From positions 1 to 51,962 of the forward strand of contig NZ_JALKFX010000025.1 of NCBI RefSeq assembly GCF_023243045.1: 51,962 nucleotides of DNA, written 5' to 3'. Shown one piece after another: positions 40,317 through 49,069 of the stretch (position 1 is its first letter; each line of letters opens with the position of its first letter). This stretch comes from Frankia sp. AgB32. GTDB taxonomy: Bacteria; Actinomycetota; Actinomycetes; Frankiales; Frankiaceae. The translations under genes were made by a program, and so were the position numbers. The notes beneath the pieces were generated by a model that made no database searches, was not told the origin of the DNA, and saw nothing but the letters and a program-made list of their open reading frames with translations.

Positions 40317-41057
40317 TCAGTAGGCGGCGTGCTGGGCGGTGTCGAAGTGGTAGAGCGAGCGGGCCGAGGCGACCCGGGTGACGTTCTGCGGGTCGACGTG
40401 GTCGAAGCCGGCGTCGGCGGCCAGCGCCCGCACCGCGGCGACGTCCGCGTCGGTGAGGTCCTCGACGCGGGCGTCGGTGCCGAGGCCGCGGACCCGGCCG
40501 GCGACGTAGATGACCGCCTCGTAGAGCGAGTCGCCGAGCGCCTCCCCGGCGTCGCCGCCGACGAGGATCGTTCCCGCCTGGGCGAGGAACGCGCAGTACC
40601 GCCCGACGTCCCCGGCCACCGCGAGCCGGCCGCCCTTGAGCGAGATGCCGGCGCGCAGCGACGCGTCGCCCTCGACGACGACCAGGCCGCCGTGCGCGCT
40701 GGCCGCGGCGCTCTGGCTGGCCGCACCGCGCACCCGGACCGTGCCGGACATCAGGTTCTCCCCCACCCCCCAGCCGGCCGGCCCGTCGACGTCGACGTCG
40801 GCCGCGGCGCCGAGGCCACCGACGTAGTAGCCAGCCGGGCCCGCGATCCGCACCCGGATCGCCCGGCTCAGCCCGACGGCGAGGTTGTGCCGGCCGGCGG
40901 GATTCACCACCTGGGCCCGCGCACCGGCCGGCAGCGCCCGCAGCGCCGCGTTCACGTGCCGCGTCGACATCACCGCGAGGTCGAACACGACCTCGTCGGC
41001 GCTGTCGGCGCTGTCGGCGCTGTCCGGGTCGTGCACCGCCGTGGTCAGCTCGCCCAC
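40317..41057 (-). CDS. glxC: Glutamate synthase C-terminal (GXGXG) domain protein GlxC
   Basis: A 246-residue protein made of the right-handed beta-helix found at the C-terminus of glutamate synthase. The stacked Gly repeats are visible (GPAGYYVGGLGAAADVDVDG, GGLVVVEGDASLRAGISLKG, AGTILVGGDAGEALGDSLYE). It structurally links the amidotransferase and FMN parts. The GTG at 41057 has GGAGGAGG upstream and overlaps the end of glxB. A 9-bp repeat near the start gives DSADSADSAD. Confidence 0.88.
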   Translation of the reverse strand: MGELTTAVHDPDSADSADSADEVVFDLAVMSTRHVNAALRALPAGARAQVVNPAGRHNLAVGLSRAIRVRIAGPAGYYVGGLGAAADVDVDGPAGWGVGENLMSGTVRVRGAASQSAAASAHGGLVVVEGDASLRAGISLKGGRLAVAGDVGRYCAFLAQAGTILVGGDAGEALGDSLYEAVIYVAGRVRGLGTDARVEDLTDADVAAVRALAADAGFDHVDPQNVTRVASARSLYHFDTAQHAAY

Positions 41058-41782
41058 AGGTAGACCTCCTCCGGCTCCGGTTCGAACACGGTCGCGTCGG
41101 CCAGGCCGGGCAGGCCGAGCAGCGCCCGGTACTCCGAGACCATCGCCACCCACTGGTCGGTCTCGGCGATGATCGCCGGCTTGCAGCCGATCGGGTCCCG
41201 CACGACGGCGAAGCTGTCCGCCGTGGTCACGGCGAGGGTGAAGAAGCCGTCGAAGGTCGCGGTGAGTCGGCGCAGCGCGGCGGCGAGGTCGTCGCCGGCC
41301 CCCAGGCGGGCCGCCAGGTAGCGCGCGGCGACCTCCGAGTCGTTGTCCGTCTCGGTGGTGACCCCGGCCGCGGCCAGTCGGCGGCGGATCGTCGCGTGGT
41401 TGGCGAACGACCCGTTGTGGACGAGGCAGAGCTCTGTACCGTCCAACGGCATACCGCCCGGCGGCGCGGGGCTTCCGTCCGCCGCCGGGGCGGTGCCGGC
41501 CACGAACGGATGACAGTGGGCCGCGGTGACCGCGGACTCGGTCGCCATCCGGGTGTGCGCGAGCGCGCGCAGCCCCGTCTGGCCGGCCAGGTCAATGCGG
41601 TCGGCGAAGGCCAGCGGGTCGCCGACGTCCTTGCGCACCCGCAGGCCGCCCGGGTCGTGGATGGCGACGCCCGCCGAGTCCGGGCCGCGTTCGGCGACGC
41701 CGCGCAGCATGCCGGTCACCATGGAGCCGAGCCGCTCCCGCAGGGCGTGGTCCTTCAGGTGCAGGCCCGCGATGCCACACAT
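41045..41782 (-). CDS. glxB: Class II glutamine amidotransferase GlxB
   Basis: A 245-residue Ntn-type glutaminase that releases ammonia from glutamine or a gamma-glutamyl amide. The protein begins MCGIAG, so Cys2 becomes the N-terminal nucleophile. ALAHTRMATESAVTAAHCHP and ELCLVHNGSFANHATIRRRL provide the oxyanion and glutamine-binding residues; TDNDSEVAARYLA follows. Length and partners match MgsA/GlxB rather than full asparagine synthetase or GltB. The ATG at 41782 follows GGGGAGG. Second gene of the operon. Confidence 0.92.
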   Translation of the reverse strand: MCGIAGLHLKDHALRERLGSMVTGMLRGVAERGPDSAGVAIHDPGGLRVRKDVGDPLAFADRIDLAGQTGLRALAHTRMATESAVTAAHCHPFVAGTAPAADGSPAPPGGMPLDGTELCLVHNGSFANHATIRRRLAAAGVTTETDNDSEVAARYLAARLGAGDDLAAALRRLTATFDGFFTLAVTTADSFAVVRDPIGCKPAIIAETDQWVAMVSEYRALLGLPGLADATVFEPEPEEVYLWAS

Positions 41783-41817
41783 GGCGCCTCCCCGGCTGAT
41801 CGGTCCGCGGCGTCGGG

Positions 41818-43173
41818 TCAGAACGCCGTGAGGTAGCGGTCGACCTCCCACGCGCCGACCTGGCTGTGCCACTCCAGGAACTCGGCGCGCCGGCGGGCGG
41901 CGTAGTAGGCCGGGACGTCCCCGCCGCCGCCGGCCACGGCCAGGGCCCCGGTCAGCACCGGGTCGACGGTGAAGGCCTCGACGGCGTGCAGCAGGGTCGG
42001 CGGCAGCTCGGCGGCGCGGGCGGGCAGCCCGCCGACTCCGCCGGGGTCGCCGACCGGGCCCGGATCAAGTCCCGTGTCGATGCCGTCGAGCCCGGCCGCG
42101 ATCAGCCCGGAGATCGCGAGATAGGGGTTGGCCGCGCCGTCCACCACGCGGATCTCCACCCGGTCGCCGTCAGGCACCCGGATGAGATGGGTCCGGTCGT
42201 TGCCGCCGTAGGTGGCCCGGGTCGGCGTCCAGGTGGCGCCGGAGTTCGTCGCCGGCGCGCCGGTCCGCTTGAACGAGTTCACCGTCGGGGTGAGCAGGGC
42301 GAGCAGGGCCGGGGCGTGGCTGAGCACGCCCGCGACGAACGAGTACGCCAGCTTGGACAGGCCGAGCCCGCGGGGATCGCCGGCGTCGGGGAACAGCGGC
42401 TCCGACCCCGCCCACAGCGACATGTGCAGGTGCATGCCGCTGCCCGTCAGCCCGCCGAACGGCTTGGGCATGAAGGTGGCGGTCATCCCGCGGCGCTCGG
42501 CGATCATCCGGACCAGGTAGCGGAAGGCGATGACCCGGTCGGCGGTGGTCAGCGCGTCGGCGTGGGCGAAGTTCTGCTCGAACTGGCCGTTGCCGTCCTC
42601 GTGGTCGTTGGCGTAGTTGTCCCAGCCCAGGCCGTTGAGTGCCGCGGAGACCTCGGTGAGGTGGTCGTACATGCGGGTGAGGTCGCGGGCGTCGTAGCAG
42701 GGTTTCGCCGCCCGGTCATCGGCGTCGGCGGGCACGATCGAGCCGTCGGCGGACCGGCGGACGAGGAAGTACTCGCACTCCGCGCCGACCCGCAGGGACA
42801 TCCCGGCGGCGGCGAGCCGCTCGGCCATCCGGCGCAGGATGATCCGCGGCGCGTACGGCCACGGCGCGCCGTCGACATGCGGGTCGCACTGCACCATGGC
42901 GAGGCCGGGCCGGACGAACGGCAGCGCCACGTACGAGGTCGGGTCGGGGATGGCGATGATGTCCGGGTCGCCGGGGACCTGGCCCGTGCCGCCGGCGGCG
43001 AAGCCCGCGAAGCCGACACCGTCGGCCTGCGCGCGGTCGAGCGCGGCGGCCGGGACGAGCTTCGCGCACGGCTTGCCGTCGAGGTCGACGAAGGTCGCGA
43101 GCACGAACGTCGTGCCGTCGGCGGCCGCCCGCTCGGCCAGCGACACCTGCGCCGCACCGGACTGCTCGGACAC
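41818..43173 (-). CDS. glnT: Glutamine synthetase-like GlnT (gamma-glutamyl amide ligase)
   Basis: A 451-residue glutamine synthetase-fold ligase joining glutamate and ammonia or an amine using ATP. GAECEYFLVRR has the metal-binding Glu pair, NYANDHEDGNGQFEQNF the next Glu ligand, TFMPKPFGGLTGSGMHLHMS the active-site His, and NSFKRTGAPATNSGATWTPT and RVEIRVVDGAANPYLAIS the nucleotide and glutamate contacts. With glxBCD it forms the glnT-glxBCD set; in methylotrophs the equivalents are GmaS and MgsABC of the N-methylglutamate pathway. The GTG at 43173 is preferred; an in-frame ATG at 43224 is the alternative. A GlnR-like box lies upstream. Confidence 0.88.
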   Translation of the reverse strand: MSEQSGAAQVSLAERAAADGTTFVLATFVDLDGKPCAKLVPAAALDRAQADGVGFAGFAAGGTGQVPGDPDIIAIPDPTSYVALPFVRPGLAMVQCDPHVDGAPWPYAPRIILRRMAERLAAAGMSLRVGAECEYFLVRRSADGSIVPADADDRAAKPCYDARDLTRMYDHLTEVSAALNGLGWDNYANDHEDGNGQFEQNFAHADALTTADRVIAFRYLVRMIAERRGMTATFMPKPFGGLTGSGMHLHMSLWAGSEPLFPDAGDPRGLGLSKLAYSFVAGVLSHAPALLALLTPTVNSFKRTGAPATNSGATWTPTRATYGGNDRTHLIRVPDGDRVEIRVVDGAANPYLAISGLIAAGLDGIDTGLDPGPVGDPGGVGGLPARAAELPPTLLHAVEAFTVDPVLTGALAVAGGGGDVPAYYAARRRAEFLEWHSQVGAWEVDRYLTAF

Positions 43174-43260
43174 GGTCCACCACCCCCGCGACGTCTCCCC
43201 GCATGAATCACCGTCAACTGGCATTCGACGAGAGGTCGATGTCGCGAGAAGGACGCGGTC

Positions 43261-43276
43261 GTAACGATCCCGTAAC
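43261..43276. promoter_or_regulatory. GlnR-like box upstream of the glnT operon
   Basis: GTAAC-GATCCC-GTAAC resembles the actinobacterial GlnR half-sites gTnAc-N6-GaAAc (5/5 and 4/5 matches). It lies 88-103 bases before the glnT start and just past the MFS stop codon. Control of a glutamine synthetase-type operon by nitrogen status would make sense. Confidence 0.5.
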
Positions 43277-43278
43277 GA

Positions 43279-44694
43279 TCAGTTCTGGCCGGCTGGCTCC
43301 GGCTCGCCCCGCGCGCGGGCGCGGGTCATCGCGGCCCGGGCGTCGTACCGGACCAGCGCGGGCACCGCGGCCGTCGCCACCGCCAGCGCGCCGATGCACG
43401 CCAGCCCGCCGCTGACCACCGAGAACACCGGCGAGACCGCCGCCGCGATGCCGCCCGCCTCCAGGTCCCCGAGCCGCGGGCCGCCCGCGACCACGACGAG
43501 GAACACGCCCTGCAGCCGGCCGCGCATCTCGTCGGGGGTGGAGACGTTGAGGATCGCGTTGCGCAGGATCGCGCTGACCATGTCGGCGGCCCCGGCGACG
43601 GCGAGCAGCAGCACGCCGAGCGCGATGTCGTGGACGAGGCCGAACGCGGCGATCGCGCCTCCCCACAGCACGATCGAGACCACGACCGCGAGCCCCTGGC
43701 GCCGCAGACCGCCGAGCGGCCTGGACAGCCCGGCGGCCAGCAGGGAGCCGACGGCCACCGCCGAGTACATCGCGCCCGCGGTCACGCTCCCGCCGCCGAA
43801 GCGGGTCTCGGCAAGTTCCGGGAACAGTGCCCGCGGCATCCCGAAGACCATCGCGATGATGTCGACGACGAACGTCATCAGCAGCACCGGCTGGCCGCGG
43901 AGAAACCGCAGGCCCTCCACCACGCTCGCCACCCCGGCGACCCGCCCGCCGCCCAGCGGCGGCATCGCCGGCAGCCGCGCCAGCCCGTACATTGGCGCCG
44001 CGAACGTGGCCAGATCGACGGCGTAGGCGACGGAGAACCCGCCGAGGGTCAGCGCGAGGCTCGCGACCAGCGGACCGCAGACCGCGGCGGCCATGCTGCC
44101 GATCTGGGACAGCGCGGACGCGGCCGGCAGGCTCTCCACCGGCACCAGGTTGGGCGCCATCGCCCGGCGCGCCGGCTGGTCGACGGCCAGCAGCGCCGAC
44201 TGGACGGCGACGAGGCAGAACAACGGCCAGGCCACGGTGTCGAGCGCGCCGCTGGCGCTCAGCAGCAGGAACAGCGCCGAGACGACCGCGAGCGCACTCG
44301 AGGTGATCAGGGCGAGCCGGCGGCGGTCGACGGCGTCGACGATCGCGCCCCCGAACAGACCCCCGGCGACCAGCGGCACCAGGCCGACGACGCCGACCAG
44401 CCCGACCTGGAACGACGACCGGGTGATGGCGAAGACCTGCAACAGCACCGCGGTCGCGGTGATCTGGGAGCCCAGGGCGGAGACGGTCTCCCCCAGCCAG
44501 AGCCGGCGGTAGGCCGGATGATCTCGCAACGGGGAGACGTCCGCGAGCAGGCCACCGCCCACCCGGCGGCGCCGAGCCGGCCCAGCGCCGACGGCGACAG
44601 GGCTGGCGACGGGGCCGGCGACGGGGCTGGCCTGGCCGTCGGCCACCGCGCTGACCTGACCTTCGGGCACCCTGTCGTCCTGGCCTTCGGGCAC
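43279..44694 (-). CDS. MFS transporter (EntS-like)
   Basis: A protein of about 470 residues with about eleven or twelve helices. RDHPAYRRLWLGETVSALGS, GGAIVDAVDRRRLALITSSA and PVESLPAASALSQIGSMAAA are typical of the EntS/MFS_3 branch of exporters. The first 45 residues are Val/Pro/Gly repeats (VPEGQ twice) and the true start may be further in, near VGGGLLADVSPLRDH. It precedes the glnT operon on the same strand with a 105-base gap and is probably separate. Confidence 0.82.
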   Translation of the reverse strand: MPEGQDDRVPEGQVSAVADGQASPVAGPVASPVAVGAGPARRRRVGGGLLADVSPLRDHPAYRRLWLGETVSALGSQITATAVLLQVFAITRSSFQVGLVGVVGLVPLVAGGLFGGAIVDAVDRRRLALITSSALAVVSALFLLLSASGALDTVAWPLFCLVAVQSALLAVDQPARRAMAPNLVPVESLPAASALSQIGSMAAAVCGPLVASLALTLGGFSVAYAVDLATFAAPMYGLARLPAMPPLGGGRVAGVASVVEGLRFLRGQPVLLMTFVVDIIAMVFGMPRALFPELAETRFGGGSVTAGAMYSAVAVGSLLAAGLSRPLGGLRRQGLAVVVSIVLWGGAIAAFGLVHDIALGVLLLAVAGAADMVSAILRNAILNVSTPDEMRGRLQGVFLVVVAGGPRLGDLEAGGIAAAVSPVFSVVSGGLACIGALAVATAAVPALVRYDARAAMTRARARGEPEPAGQN

Positions 44695-44857
44695 CCAGGC
44701 GCCTCCGCTTTCGGCGATCCCGACGGCCCCGACGGCCCCGGCGGCCCGTCGGTCCGCCGACGGCGCGGCGGGCAGACAGGACGCTACCCGGACATCGCAC
44801 GCCGACCGTCCGAAACGGCGCCGACCGGGCTGAGGCTCACCAAGGCGCCCGCGGGGA

Positions 44858-45730
44858 TCAGAGCTTGTGGTACCGGGCCTCGAAGAACGAGTACACGCCG
44901 AACAGCGCCAGGCCGACGGCGCACAGGGTGAGCAGCCACTGGCCGTACGCCTGGCCGGCGAGGGTCTTCAGCGTCCCGTCGAGGCCCTTGGCCTCCTTCG
45001 GATCGAACTCGATCGCCGCCTTGGTGACGAACACCCCGGCCAGCCCGAAGACCGCGCCGCGCACCACATACCCGACCATGCCGGCGGGCTTGGCGATCTT
45101 GCGGGCGAACGATCCCATCTCGCCGGTCCTGAGCTTCTCCTCGAACTTCCGCTTGGCGCCCCGGACGATCATGCCGATGCCGATCCCGACGACGACGAGC
45201 CCGACCAGACCCACCAGCACCCGGCCGGCGTCGTTGCGCATCACCCGGGCCGTCCACGGCGCCGGCTCGCCCGACCCGCCGCCACCACCGGAGACGAGGA
45301 AGCTGATCGTGCTGCCGGCGATCGCGACGTAGACCACGCCACGGCCGGCGGAGACCAGCCGCCTGACGGTCCGCTTCTTCGCGTCGCTTTCACCCTGCTC
45401 GCCGACGGCGGCGTCCAGCAGCCGCCAGAGTCCGTAGCCGAGGAAACCGATGACGAGGACGACGAGGACGACCGAGCCGAACGGCTTGTCCTTGATCTCG
45501 CCGAGGGCGCCGGCCCGGTTCGTCTGGGCGTTGCTCAGCCCGAACGCGACCTGTCCGGCGAGCACGCCGATGAGGACATAGACCAGTCCGCGACCAGCGA
45601 GTCCGACGCGGGCGGTGAGGTCGAGCAGGCGGCTGTGCCGCGCCGAGTGGGCCGCGTCCCGCGCCTCGTTCGTCGCCTGGCCGCCGCCGCGCGCGGCCTG
45701 CCGCAGTCGGCCGCCGGTCTGCACCGCCAC
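44858..45730 (-). CDS. DUF1206 membrane protein
   Basis: A 290-residue membrane protein with six helices in three DUF1206 repeats. Each has an R.G..GRGLVY-like signature: ARVGLAGRGLVYVLIGVLAG, LVSAGRGVVYVAIAGSTISF and KPAGMVGYVVRGAVFGLAGV. The function of this actinobacterial family is unknown. The GTG at 45730 has GGGAG eight bases upstream; several other in-frame GTG codons lie nearby. Confidence 0.85.
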   Translation of the reverse strand: MAVQTGGRLRQAARGGGQATNEARDAAHSARHSRLLDLTARVGLAGRGLVYVLIGVLAGQVAFGLSNAQTNRAGALGEIKDKPFGSVVLVVLVIGFLGYGLWRLLDAAVGEQGESDAKKRTVRRLVSAGRGVVYVAIAGSTISFLVSGGGGGSGEPAPWTARVMRNDAGRVLVGLVGLVVVGIGIGMIVRGAKRKFEEKLRTGEMGSFARKIAKPAGMVGYVVRGAVFGLAGVFVTKAAIEFDPKEAKGLDGTLKTLAGQAYGQWLLTLCAVGLALFGVYSFFEARYHKL

Positions 45731-45816
45731 TGTCACCACTCCCTCTCGCACCACCCGACCGGGCGGTCAGGCGGGACTGATTCCCGCCCGGGCAGTGACA
45801 AAACGGAACGCGGCCG

Positions 45817-46629
45817 TCAGCGTGACACGGGGACCAGATAGCGCAGGAGCACCGCGTCTTCGAGCTGGCGGACCTCGGCGAGCCGTAGCGGAGCGCCGAC
45901 GCCGTGGGGGAAACGCCCCGGTCCCACGAAGGTCGGCGCGGCCGGATCCCCGACGAAGAACGGCGCGACGACCAGGTGCAGTTCGTCGACGAGTCCGGCG
46001 GTGAGGAAGGCCGTGTGCACCGACGTGCCGCCCTCGACCAGCAACCGGCGGACGCCGCGACCAGCGAGATCGGCGAGCACGTCCGCGACGTCCAGCCGTG
46101 GCCCGCCAGCCAGGACCACCGTGGTCAGCCCGCCGCCCGCGACGACCCGACCGCCCGCGCCGACCGGCCCGACATCGACCGGCCCAACACCGGACGGCCC
46201 AACACCGGACGGCCCAACACCAGCGGGACCAGCACCAGACGGCGCCGGCCGGTAGACGACGACCTCCCCGGGGCCGGCGAACACCCGCGCCGTGGGAGCG
46301 AGCTGGCCGCTCGCGGTCAGCACCACCTTGAGCGGGCTCGGCGGCAGGCCGGCCGCGACCCGCGCCGCCCGGCGCCCGGCGTCGCGCACCGCGAGGCGCG
46401 GATCGTCCCGGCGCACCGTCGCCGCGCCGACCAGGATCGCGTCGCAACCCGCCCGCACCTCGTCGACCCGGTCCAGGTCAGCGGGCCCGGACAGGATCAA
46501 CCGGGCCGCGGCGGCGTCGTCGATCCGGCCGTCCAGCGACATGGCGCAGCTACCGATGACGTAGGGGCGGCGCGCCGCCGGGCGCCCGCCGCCCACGGCC
46601 CGCGGACCTGTCTCCACGCGGCCGATCAT
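45817..46629 (-). CDS. RibD C-terminal domain reductase
   Basis: A 270-residue NADPH-dependent reductase of the RibD_C/DHFR-like fold, the family of the riboflavin pathway pyrimidine reductase. PYVIGSCAMSLDGRIDD, DAILVGAATVRRDDPRLAVR and RRLLVEGGTSVHTAFL are the hallmark motifs. No deaminase domain is present and no rib genes are near, so it could act on another pterin-like substrate. A Gly/Val/Pro insert (GVGPSGVGPSGVGP, from a 15-bp repeat) interrupts the middle. The ATG at 46629 is used because the frame beyond would overlap the divergent xth gene. Confidence 0.85.
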   Translation of the reverse strand: MIGRVETGPRAVGGGRPAARRPYVIGSCAMSLDGRIDDAAAARLILSGPADLDRVDEVRAGCDAILVGAATVRRDDPRLAVRDAGRRAARVAAGLPPSPLKVVLTASGQLAPTARVFAGPGEVVVYRPAPSGAGPAGVGPSGVGPSGVGPVDVGPVGAGGRVVAGGGLTTVVLAGGPRLDVADVLADLAGRGVRRLLVEGGTSVHTAFLTAGLVDELHLVVAPFFVGDPAAPTFVGPGRFPHGVGAPLRLAEVRQLEDAVLLRYLVPVSR

Positions 46630-46687
46630 CGCACGCGGGTGGAGCGGTGCGCGGGCGCTACCGAGCGCGGTACTACCGTCATCACCT

Positions 46688-47575
46688 GTGCGGATCGCGA
46701 CGTGGAACATCAACTCTGCAAAGGCCCGGCAGGCCCGGCTGATCGAGTGGCTGGACCGCGCCGAGCCGGACGTGGTGTGCCTGCAGGAGACGAAGCTGTC
46801 GGACGGGGCCTTTCTCGAACTGTTCGACGAGGATCTGTTCCGACGCGGCTACCGGTTCGCCCACCATGGTGACGGCCGCTGGAACGGCGTCGCGATCCTG
46901 TCGCGGGGCGGCCTCGACGACGTCGTCCGGGGCCTGCCCGGCGGCCCGGGCTTTCCCGACCCGGAACCACGGGCGATCGCCGCCACCTGCGACGGTGTCC
47001 GGGTGTGGTCGCTGTACGTGCCCAACGGGCGGACCGTGGACGACCCGCACTACACCTACAAGCTGGCCTGGCTCGCCGCGCTGCGCGATGTCGTCGTCGC
47101 GGAGAGCGCTCACGGACCGCTGATGACGCTCGGCGACTTCAACATCGCCCCGACCGACGCGGACGTCTGGGACATGGCGCAGTTCGAGGGCGCGACGCAC
47201 GTGACTCCCGCGGAGCGGGACGCCCTCGCGAGGCTCACCGCCGCCGGCCTGACCGACGTCCTGCGCACCCGCTGGCCCGACGACGTCGTGTACACCTACT
47301 GGGACTACCGCCAGCTCTGCTTCCCGAAGAACTACGGGATGCGGATCGATCTCACCCTGGCGACGGCCGACGTGGCCGAGCGGGTCCGCGCCGTCTGGGT
47401 CGACCGGGCCGCGCGCAAGGGCACCGGCACGAGCGACCACGCACCCGTCGTCGTCGACCTCGACACCGCACCGGACGGGGACGTGGGGCCGATGGTGCCG
47501 CCGCCGTCCGCCCGCGGGTCCTCGGGGCGCTCGGGCACCCGAGCAACGGCGGACGGCGCGCCGCGCCGACGATGA
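46688..47575 (+). CDS. xth: Exodeoxyribonuclease III
   Basis: A 295-residue AP endonuclease/3'-5' exonuclease for base excision repair. MRIATWNINSAKARQARLIE, CLQETKLSD (metal-binding Glu34), LGDFNIAPTDADVW and GTSDHAPVVVDLD (catalytic Asp-His) are all intact. After about residue 262 there is a Ser/Gly/Arg-rich tail not needed for activity. GTG start at 46688, divergent from the RibD-type gene by 58 bases. Confidence 0.93.
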   Translation: MRIATWNINSAKARQARLIEWLDRAEPDVVCLQETKLSDGAFLELFDEDLFRRGYRFAHHGDGRWNGVAILSRGGLDDVVRGLPGGPGFPDPEPRAIAATCDGVRVWSLYVPNGRTVDDPHYTYKLAWLAALRDVVVAESAHGPLMTLGDFNIAPTDADVWDMAQFEGATHVTPAERDALARLTAAGLTDVLRTRWPDDVVYTYWDYRQLCFPKNYGMRIDLTLATADVAERVRAVWVDRAARKGTGTSDHAPVVVDLDTAPDGDVGPMVPPPSARGSSGRSGTRATADGAPRRR

Positions 47576-47579
47576 CGGC

Positions 47580-47618
47580 GCGTCGGGTCCGGACCGCGGA
47601 CCGGCCCGGACCCGACGC
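47580..47618. terminator. 13-bp hairpin between xth and hsp20
   Basis: GCGTCGGGTCCGG is exactly complementary to CCGGACCCGACGC across a 13-base loop that itself contains CCGCGG. It follows the xth stop by 4 bases and lies downstream of the convergent Hsp20 gene, so it may terminate both. No T-run follows. Confidence 0.6.
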
Positions 47619-47695
47619 CGCGACCTGACCAGGCCGCCCGCGACGCACGGTCCGCGAACGGCGCGGACCCACGAAGGACCGGACCCGACCGGCCG

Positions 47696-48244
47696 TCACG
47701 CTCCTGGCGCGGCCTCGACGCCGGCCTTCTCGTCCGCCGACCCGGCGACGTTCTCGACGCGCGCGCTCTCGACCTCGCCCGGCCGCGCCGCGGTGACGGC
47801 GATCCGGGTGGCCTTCGGCTCGACCGCCGCACCCGCGAGCCGGATGGTCAGCACACCGCGGTCGTAGCCGGCCGAGATCCGAGCCGCGTCCACCCGCTCC
47901 GGCAGGCGGAACTCCCGGCGAAAGCTGCCGCTCCACCGCTCGCGGTGGACCCGTCCACCGCGCTCCTGCTCCCGCCGGCCGCCCCGCTGACCGCGGACGA
48001 CGAGCCGGCCGCGGTCGATCTCCACGGCGACGTCCCGCTCCACGTCCACACCCGGCACCTCGAGGCTGATCAGAACATCCTCTCCGTCGGTGACGACGTC
48101 GGCGGTCGGAACCGCGAACTCCGCCGGCCGGGTCCGACCACCGGCCGCCGAGCGGCGGGTACCCCACCCGCGCCGGACGATCTCGTCGAAGTCCCGGTCC
48201 AACCGACCCAGGGCGGCAAACGGCTCCCACACGTAGGTGCTCAC
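47696..48244 (-). CDS. Hsp20/alpha-crystallin small heat-shock protein
   Basis: A 182-residue holdase. WEPFAALGRLDRDFDEIVRR is the N-terminal arm; the alpha-crystallin domain (about residues 45-145) includes PTADVVTDGEDVLISLEVPG and ISAGYDRGVLTIRLAGAAV. It differs clearly from the other Hsp20 in this window and lacks the repeat tail. The GTG at 48244 follows AAGGGAG. A HAIR-type inverted repeat about 110-130 bases upstream indicates repression by HspR, as for hsp18-type genes of Streptomyces and mycobacteria. Confidence 0.9.
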   Translation of the reverse strand: MSTYVWEPFAALGRLDRDFDEIVRRGWGTRRSAAGGRTRPAEFAVPTADVVTDGEDVLISLEVPGVDVERDVAVEIDRGRLVVRGQRGGRREQERGGRVHRERWSGSFRREFRLPERVDAARISAGYDRGVLTIRLAGAAVEPKATRIAVTAARPGEVESARVENVAGSADEKAGVEAAPGA

Positions 48245-48354
48245 AACTGACTCCCTTACCTGCTCTCGCACTTCGCGGACCGGCGGACGCACGCTCCCGC
48301 CCCGGCCGTGACAACCCGTCGGGCCCAGGCTGATCGCGCGTGCCGTTCATGTTT

Positions 48355-48375
48355 TGTGAGTCTAGTCGACTCAAC
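48355..48375. promoter_or_regulatory. HAIR-like operator (HspR site)
   Basis: TGAGT-N7-ACTCA (48357-48373) fits the core of the HspR inverted repeat CTTGAGT-N7-ACTCAAG, with an outer match on the right arm (ACTCAAC) and a weaker left flank. It lies about 115 bases before the Hsp20 start at 48244. No hspR gene is in the window. Confidence 0.7.
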
Positions 48376-49063
48376 CTTGGCCAGGCAAGCGAGCGCAGGA
48401 ATCCGACCCTGGTGACGCCCCGCACGCCTGGGGGCGATCGCGTGGGTGCCTCTGCGCGAGCTGGCGAAGGGGGCGCCCAACCCGGCCCGCGTACCCAGAT
48501 CGAACCGGCGGACGGACGCGCGCACCGACGCCGATCACCGTCGGCCGACGGGTCCACAGCCCGACCAGCGGGACACCCGGCGAGAACCGCACGGCGGCCC
48601 CAACCCGGCCTTCCGTGAGCAGTTTCCGGGCAATCGATCCAGCGCCGAGGGTGACTGGCGGGAGCCAGATCCGGAATAGTCGGCGACCGCGGATCATCGA
48701 CCGGTCGATGGACCAACGCCCATTAACGCCAGGTAAACGCACACCTCCATCGCGTTACGAGGGAGTCGATAAAGGGTGTGGGTGCAATCGTGGTATAAAT
48801 TCCGTCGCTACGCTGGACTGCGTACTGGGGGGCGGTTCGTGTACATCGAGCGAGCGGTTACGGGGACACGCGCCTGTTCCCGGCGGCTCCGCCCGGGCCG
48901 ACCCATTCCCGCCCGGCGCCCGCCCGTCACCGCAACCGCTGGCCCACCGCCCGGATAGCGGCGGCCGGGATGCCTGCGGCGGGTCCCCGTCCGGTCGCGC
49001 GACCGAATCATCCGTCGCGGCCAGCGGTCCTGGCGACGGACGCCGGCAGCACAGGACGAAGGA
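48376..49063. other. Long leader/intergenic region before the NRPS-like gene
   Basis: About 690 bases contain no convincing gene; small frames (such as 123 codons on the minus strand at 48371-48742) lack domain signals. It includes the palindrome at 48695-48710 and an AT-richer patch around 48795-48830 (GGTATAAATTCCG, TACGCTGG) that probably holds the promoter. The transcript leader would be about 230 bases. Confidence 0.45.
48695..48710. promoter_or_regulatory. 16-bp perfect palindrome upstream of the NRPS-like gene
   Basis: CATCGACCGGTCGATG reads the same on both strands. It lies about 100 bases before the AT-rich promoter-like patch near 48800. A dimeric regulator could bind here; which one is unknown. 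Confidence 0.45.
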
Positions 49064-49069
49064 GTGGCA

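Noticed and set aside
48371-48742. 123-codon minus-strand frame upstream of the NRPS-like gene
   Set aside because: No start signal or domain, and it begins within the region holding the palindrome; high-GC DNA gives many such frames.
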